A stretch of DNA of 7,157 nucleotides from Nitrospina sp. GTDB taxonomy: Bacteria; Nitrospinota; Nitrospinia; Nitrospinales; Nitrospinaceae. A model generated the notes under the pieces. That model searched no databases. It was not told where the DNA came from and worked only from the letters and a program-made list of their open reading frames with translations. This document shows positions 5,725 to 7,157 of this stretch, in pieces; positions within the stretch are counted from its first letter, which is position 1, and each line of letters opens with the position of its first letter. The DNA lies in assembly GCA_004357365.1 (NCBI GenBank), contig SMVT01000083.1, forward strand, positions 1 to 7,157, in the 5' to 3' direction. The translations under genes were made by a program, and so were the position numbers.

Positions 5725-6285
5725 TCAATAATCTTTCTCCTCATCCTCTTCAAAATTTCTGTACGTGGGAAAGGTATTTCCGCGATGACCGGCCTCCTGC
5801 TCCTCGGGCGTGGATTCCTCTTCTTCGCTTGACGGTTGCTCATAGCTGTCAGAACTCTGGGACGAGTCACCGGTGATGAGATGAAATATTCCAGCCAGGA
5901 TCGACACCCCCAGGCTAACCAAACCCGCCAACATAATCACCGCGATAATGGTCAATAAAACCACCGCTACCCCATGCCCCTGTCCCTCAGGAAGCTGTTC
6001 GATTTGAGCGGCCAGTTCGGCGATCTCGGCATCGGTGAGGCTGTTGAGACGCGCTAGGGCTTCTTCGCGGGAAAGGCCGTATTGTTCCAGTTGGACCTGA
6101 ACGTCTTTACGGTTGATCAAAGCGCGGATGTTTTCACGTTGTGATAAATTTTCAATCCCCGCCCCTATTACGGTTTCGGTCGCGGCCAGTTGCGCCCAGC
6201 TGTTGGAAGAAATCCAGCACAGGTGGAACATGGCCGGGATCAGTGTCAGACTTACAAATTTCTTATATGGAATAAAATCTTTCAT
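5725..6285 (-). CDS. PA2779-type membrane protein with acidic C-terminal tail, copy 3
   Basis: This 186-residue member is more distant from the other two. The signal peptide is about 1-31 (ending NSWA), and the helical domain (about 45-97) contains DVQVQLEQYGLSREEALARL and NSLTDAEIAELAAQIEQ, aligning with the cores of copies 1 and 2. LPEGQG follows at 98-103, then a long hydrophobic segment (about 106-137). Unlike the others it continues with a roughly 48-residue polar tail rich in E, D and S (SSEEEESTPEEQEAG, FEEDEEKDY), presumably cytoplasmic if the signal peptide is cleaved. The ATG at 6285 has a strong GGAGGA seven bases upstream. It begins 48 bases after the hydroxylase gene stops, consistent with one transcript. 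The tail may bind a basic partner or metal ions; that is speculation. Confidence 0.84.
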   Translation of the reverse strand: MKDFIPYKKFVSLTLIPAMFHLCWISSNSWAQLAATETVIGAGIENLSQRENIRALINRKDVQVQLEQYGLSREEALARLNSLTDAEIAELAAQIEQLPEGQGHGVAVVLLTIIAVIMLAGLVSLGVSILAGIFHLITGDSSQSSDSYEQPSSEEEESTPEEQEAGHRGNTFPTYRNFEEDEEKDY

Positions 6286-6333
6286 GGTCTATTCCTCCCT
6301 ATGTCTCATTTCCTAAAGGTTTGATAACCAGGG

Positions 6334-7107
6334 TTACACCCCCAGGATCATTCTCCAGACCGTTGTTTTTTGTGGTGGGGTCAAGCCCATGGCGAAGGGC
6401 CGGGCCAGTTGCCGGGAGGGAAGCCGGGTGCTGAACAGGCGGTCCCAGATCGTGAACATAAATCCGAAGTTGTGGTGCTGGTCCTGCCCCCTCTTGTGGT
6501 GAATGGAATGATAATGCGGGGTCACGAACAGCCCCTCCAGAGGCCCCCACGGCACCCGGATATTGGCGTGCTTCCAGAACTGGAGAAAGTTGATAATGCC
6601 CATCGCAATGGCCGCTTCCAAAAGGGTCATCCGAAAAACGAGGAAGGGAAATACGATTTGGGGGATACCGAGGATCAGGATCTGGAAGAAGCTGGCCCGG
6701 AATCCGGAGAACCAGTAGAGCTGTTCGATGGAATGGTGCCAGCGGTGAGTCGCCCACAGGCAGGGGAAGTGATGCATCGCACGGTGGGCCCAATAGCCGG
6801 TGAAGTCGATGCACAACGCGCAGAGCGCAAGCTTGGCCCACGCCGGAAGGGTTTGCATTCCTTCAAGGATCGCCGCCCAATTCATCGAAGCGGCATACTC
6901 CTTCACCTCCCGCAAGAAACTGTAGATAATCGGAATGAAAAGCATTCCCGCCGTGAACCCCAGAACGTCCAGCGCCAAATGGACCCGGCGGTTTACATAT
7001 TGAGCGGCCACCAGCCATTCGGCCAGCACAAAACCCGTCACCAGCATGAGGTTAAAGGGCGAGGTGTAAATTTCCTGGATGACCCTGAGTAAATTTTCCA
7101 TCAGCAT
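6334..7107 (-). CDS. Sterol desaturase / fatty acid hydroxylase family membrane protein
   Basis: This is an integral membrane non-haem di-iron enzyme of the fatty acid hydroxylase superfamily, which uses oxygen to hydroxylate or desaturate lipids. The histidine clusters are complete: HRAMHH (108-113), HRWHH (121-125), H180 in FWKHANI, HYHSIHH (198-204) and the HHNFG site (211-215). Hydrophobic segments at about 18-36, 46-65, 90-106 and 138-175 fit four or more membrane spans. The 257-residue length is normal. The ATG at 7107 has GAGGA seven bases upstream, which decides the start, although the same frame is open to the window edge (NPTVFAGNKLFYEDRG) without another start codon, so a longer N-terminus is not excluded. 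The substrate cannot be told from sequence; hopanoid, sterol, carotenoid or fatty acyl lipids are all known in the superfamily. It is the first visible gene of the minus-strand run. Confidence 0.9.
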   Translation of the reverse strand: MLMENLLRVIQEIYTSPFNLMLVTGFVLAEWLVAAQYVNRRVHLALDVLGFTAGMLFIPIIYSFLREVKEYAASMNWAAILEGMQTLPAWAKLALCALCIDFTGYWAHRAMHHFPCLWATHRWHHSIEQLYWFSGFRASFFQILILGIPQIVFPFLVFRMTLLEAAIAMGIINFLQFWKHANIRVPWGPLEGLFVTPHYHSIHHKRGQDQHHNFGFMFTIWDRLFSTRLPSRQLARPFAMGLTPPQKTTVWRMILGV

Positions 7108-7157
7108 CCCGCGGTCCTCATAAAAAAGTTTGTTGCCGGCAAAGACGGTAGGGTTCC

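Noticed and set aside
6370..7092. Plus-strand open frame of 240 codons opposite the hydroxylase gene
   Set aside because: It is antisense to a gene with intact histidine motifs; the translation is rich in G, P, E and R with no motif or signal, so it is a shadow frame.
7101..7157. Minus-strand partial frame ending GTLPSLPATNFFMRTAGC with a stop overlapping the hydroxylase start
   Set aside because: Only 18 codons are visible and there is no motif; the frame shared with the hydroxylase is equally open, so no separate gene can be supported.

Overview
The window looks like a chromosomal segment of a Gram-negative, probably flagellated bacterium. The reasons are a csrA-fliW pair and a run of exported or membrane proteins: a lipoprotein with a lipobox, several cleavable signal peptides, and an integral membrane di-iron enzyme. 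Most genes are GC-rich. The intergenic DNA carries short palindromic repeats of a kind I associate with Nitrospinota, Desulfobacterota and similar groups. That taxonomic guess is weak and no marker here settles it.

Left part (1-702): the 3' portion of a tyrosine recombinase gene, visibly more A/T-rich than the rest, ends 17 bases from the 3' end of a convergent tRNA-Phe(GAA) gene. This is the usual layout of an integrative element inserted at a tRNA. The element would extend left, out of the window, and the tRNA would mark the junction with the chromosome.

Centre-left (703-1557): a plausible promoter for the tRNA (minus strand) and one for csrA (plus strand) share the divergent gap. They are followed by csrA and fliW, which overlap by ATGA. 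CsrA is a post-transcriptional regulator, and FliW is the flagellin-binding antagonist that sequesters it. From 1558 to 2030 there is no gene, but there is a dense set of short tandem and palindromic repeats.

Right part (2031-7157): six genes all on the minus strand, so transcription runs from high to low coordinates. In that order they are: a fatty acid hydroxylase/sterol desaturase family membrane enzyme; three paralogues of the small PA2779-type protein (signal peptide, short helical domain, C-terminal membrane helix); a PA2778-type lipoprotein with a C39-like cysteine peptidase domain and TPR repeats; and a 440-residue secreted protein built from four repeats, each holding one cysteine pair. 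The PA2778/PA2779 pairing is a known but functionally obscure association. The tripling of the small protein, the recent duplication of two copies, the acidic tail on the third and the attached four-repeat cysteine protein make this locus the most interesting part of the window. A working model, inferred only, is a cell-envelope system. In it the lipoprotein peptidase acts on the small membrane-anchored proteins near a glycine-rich stretch just before their membrane helix.
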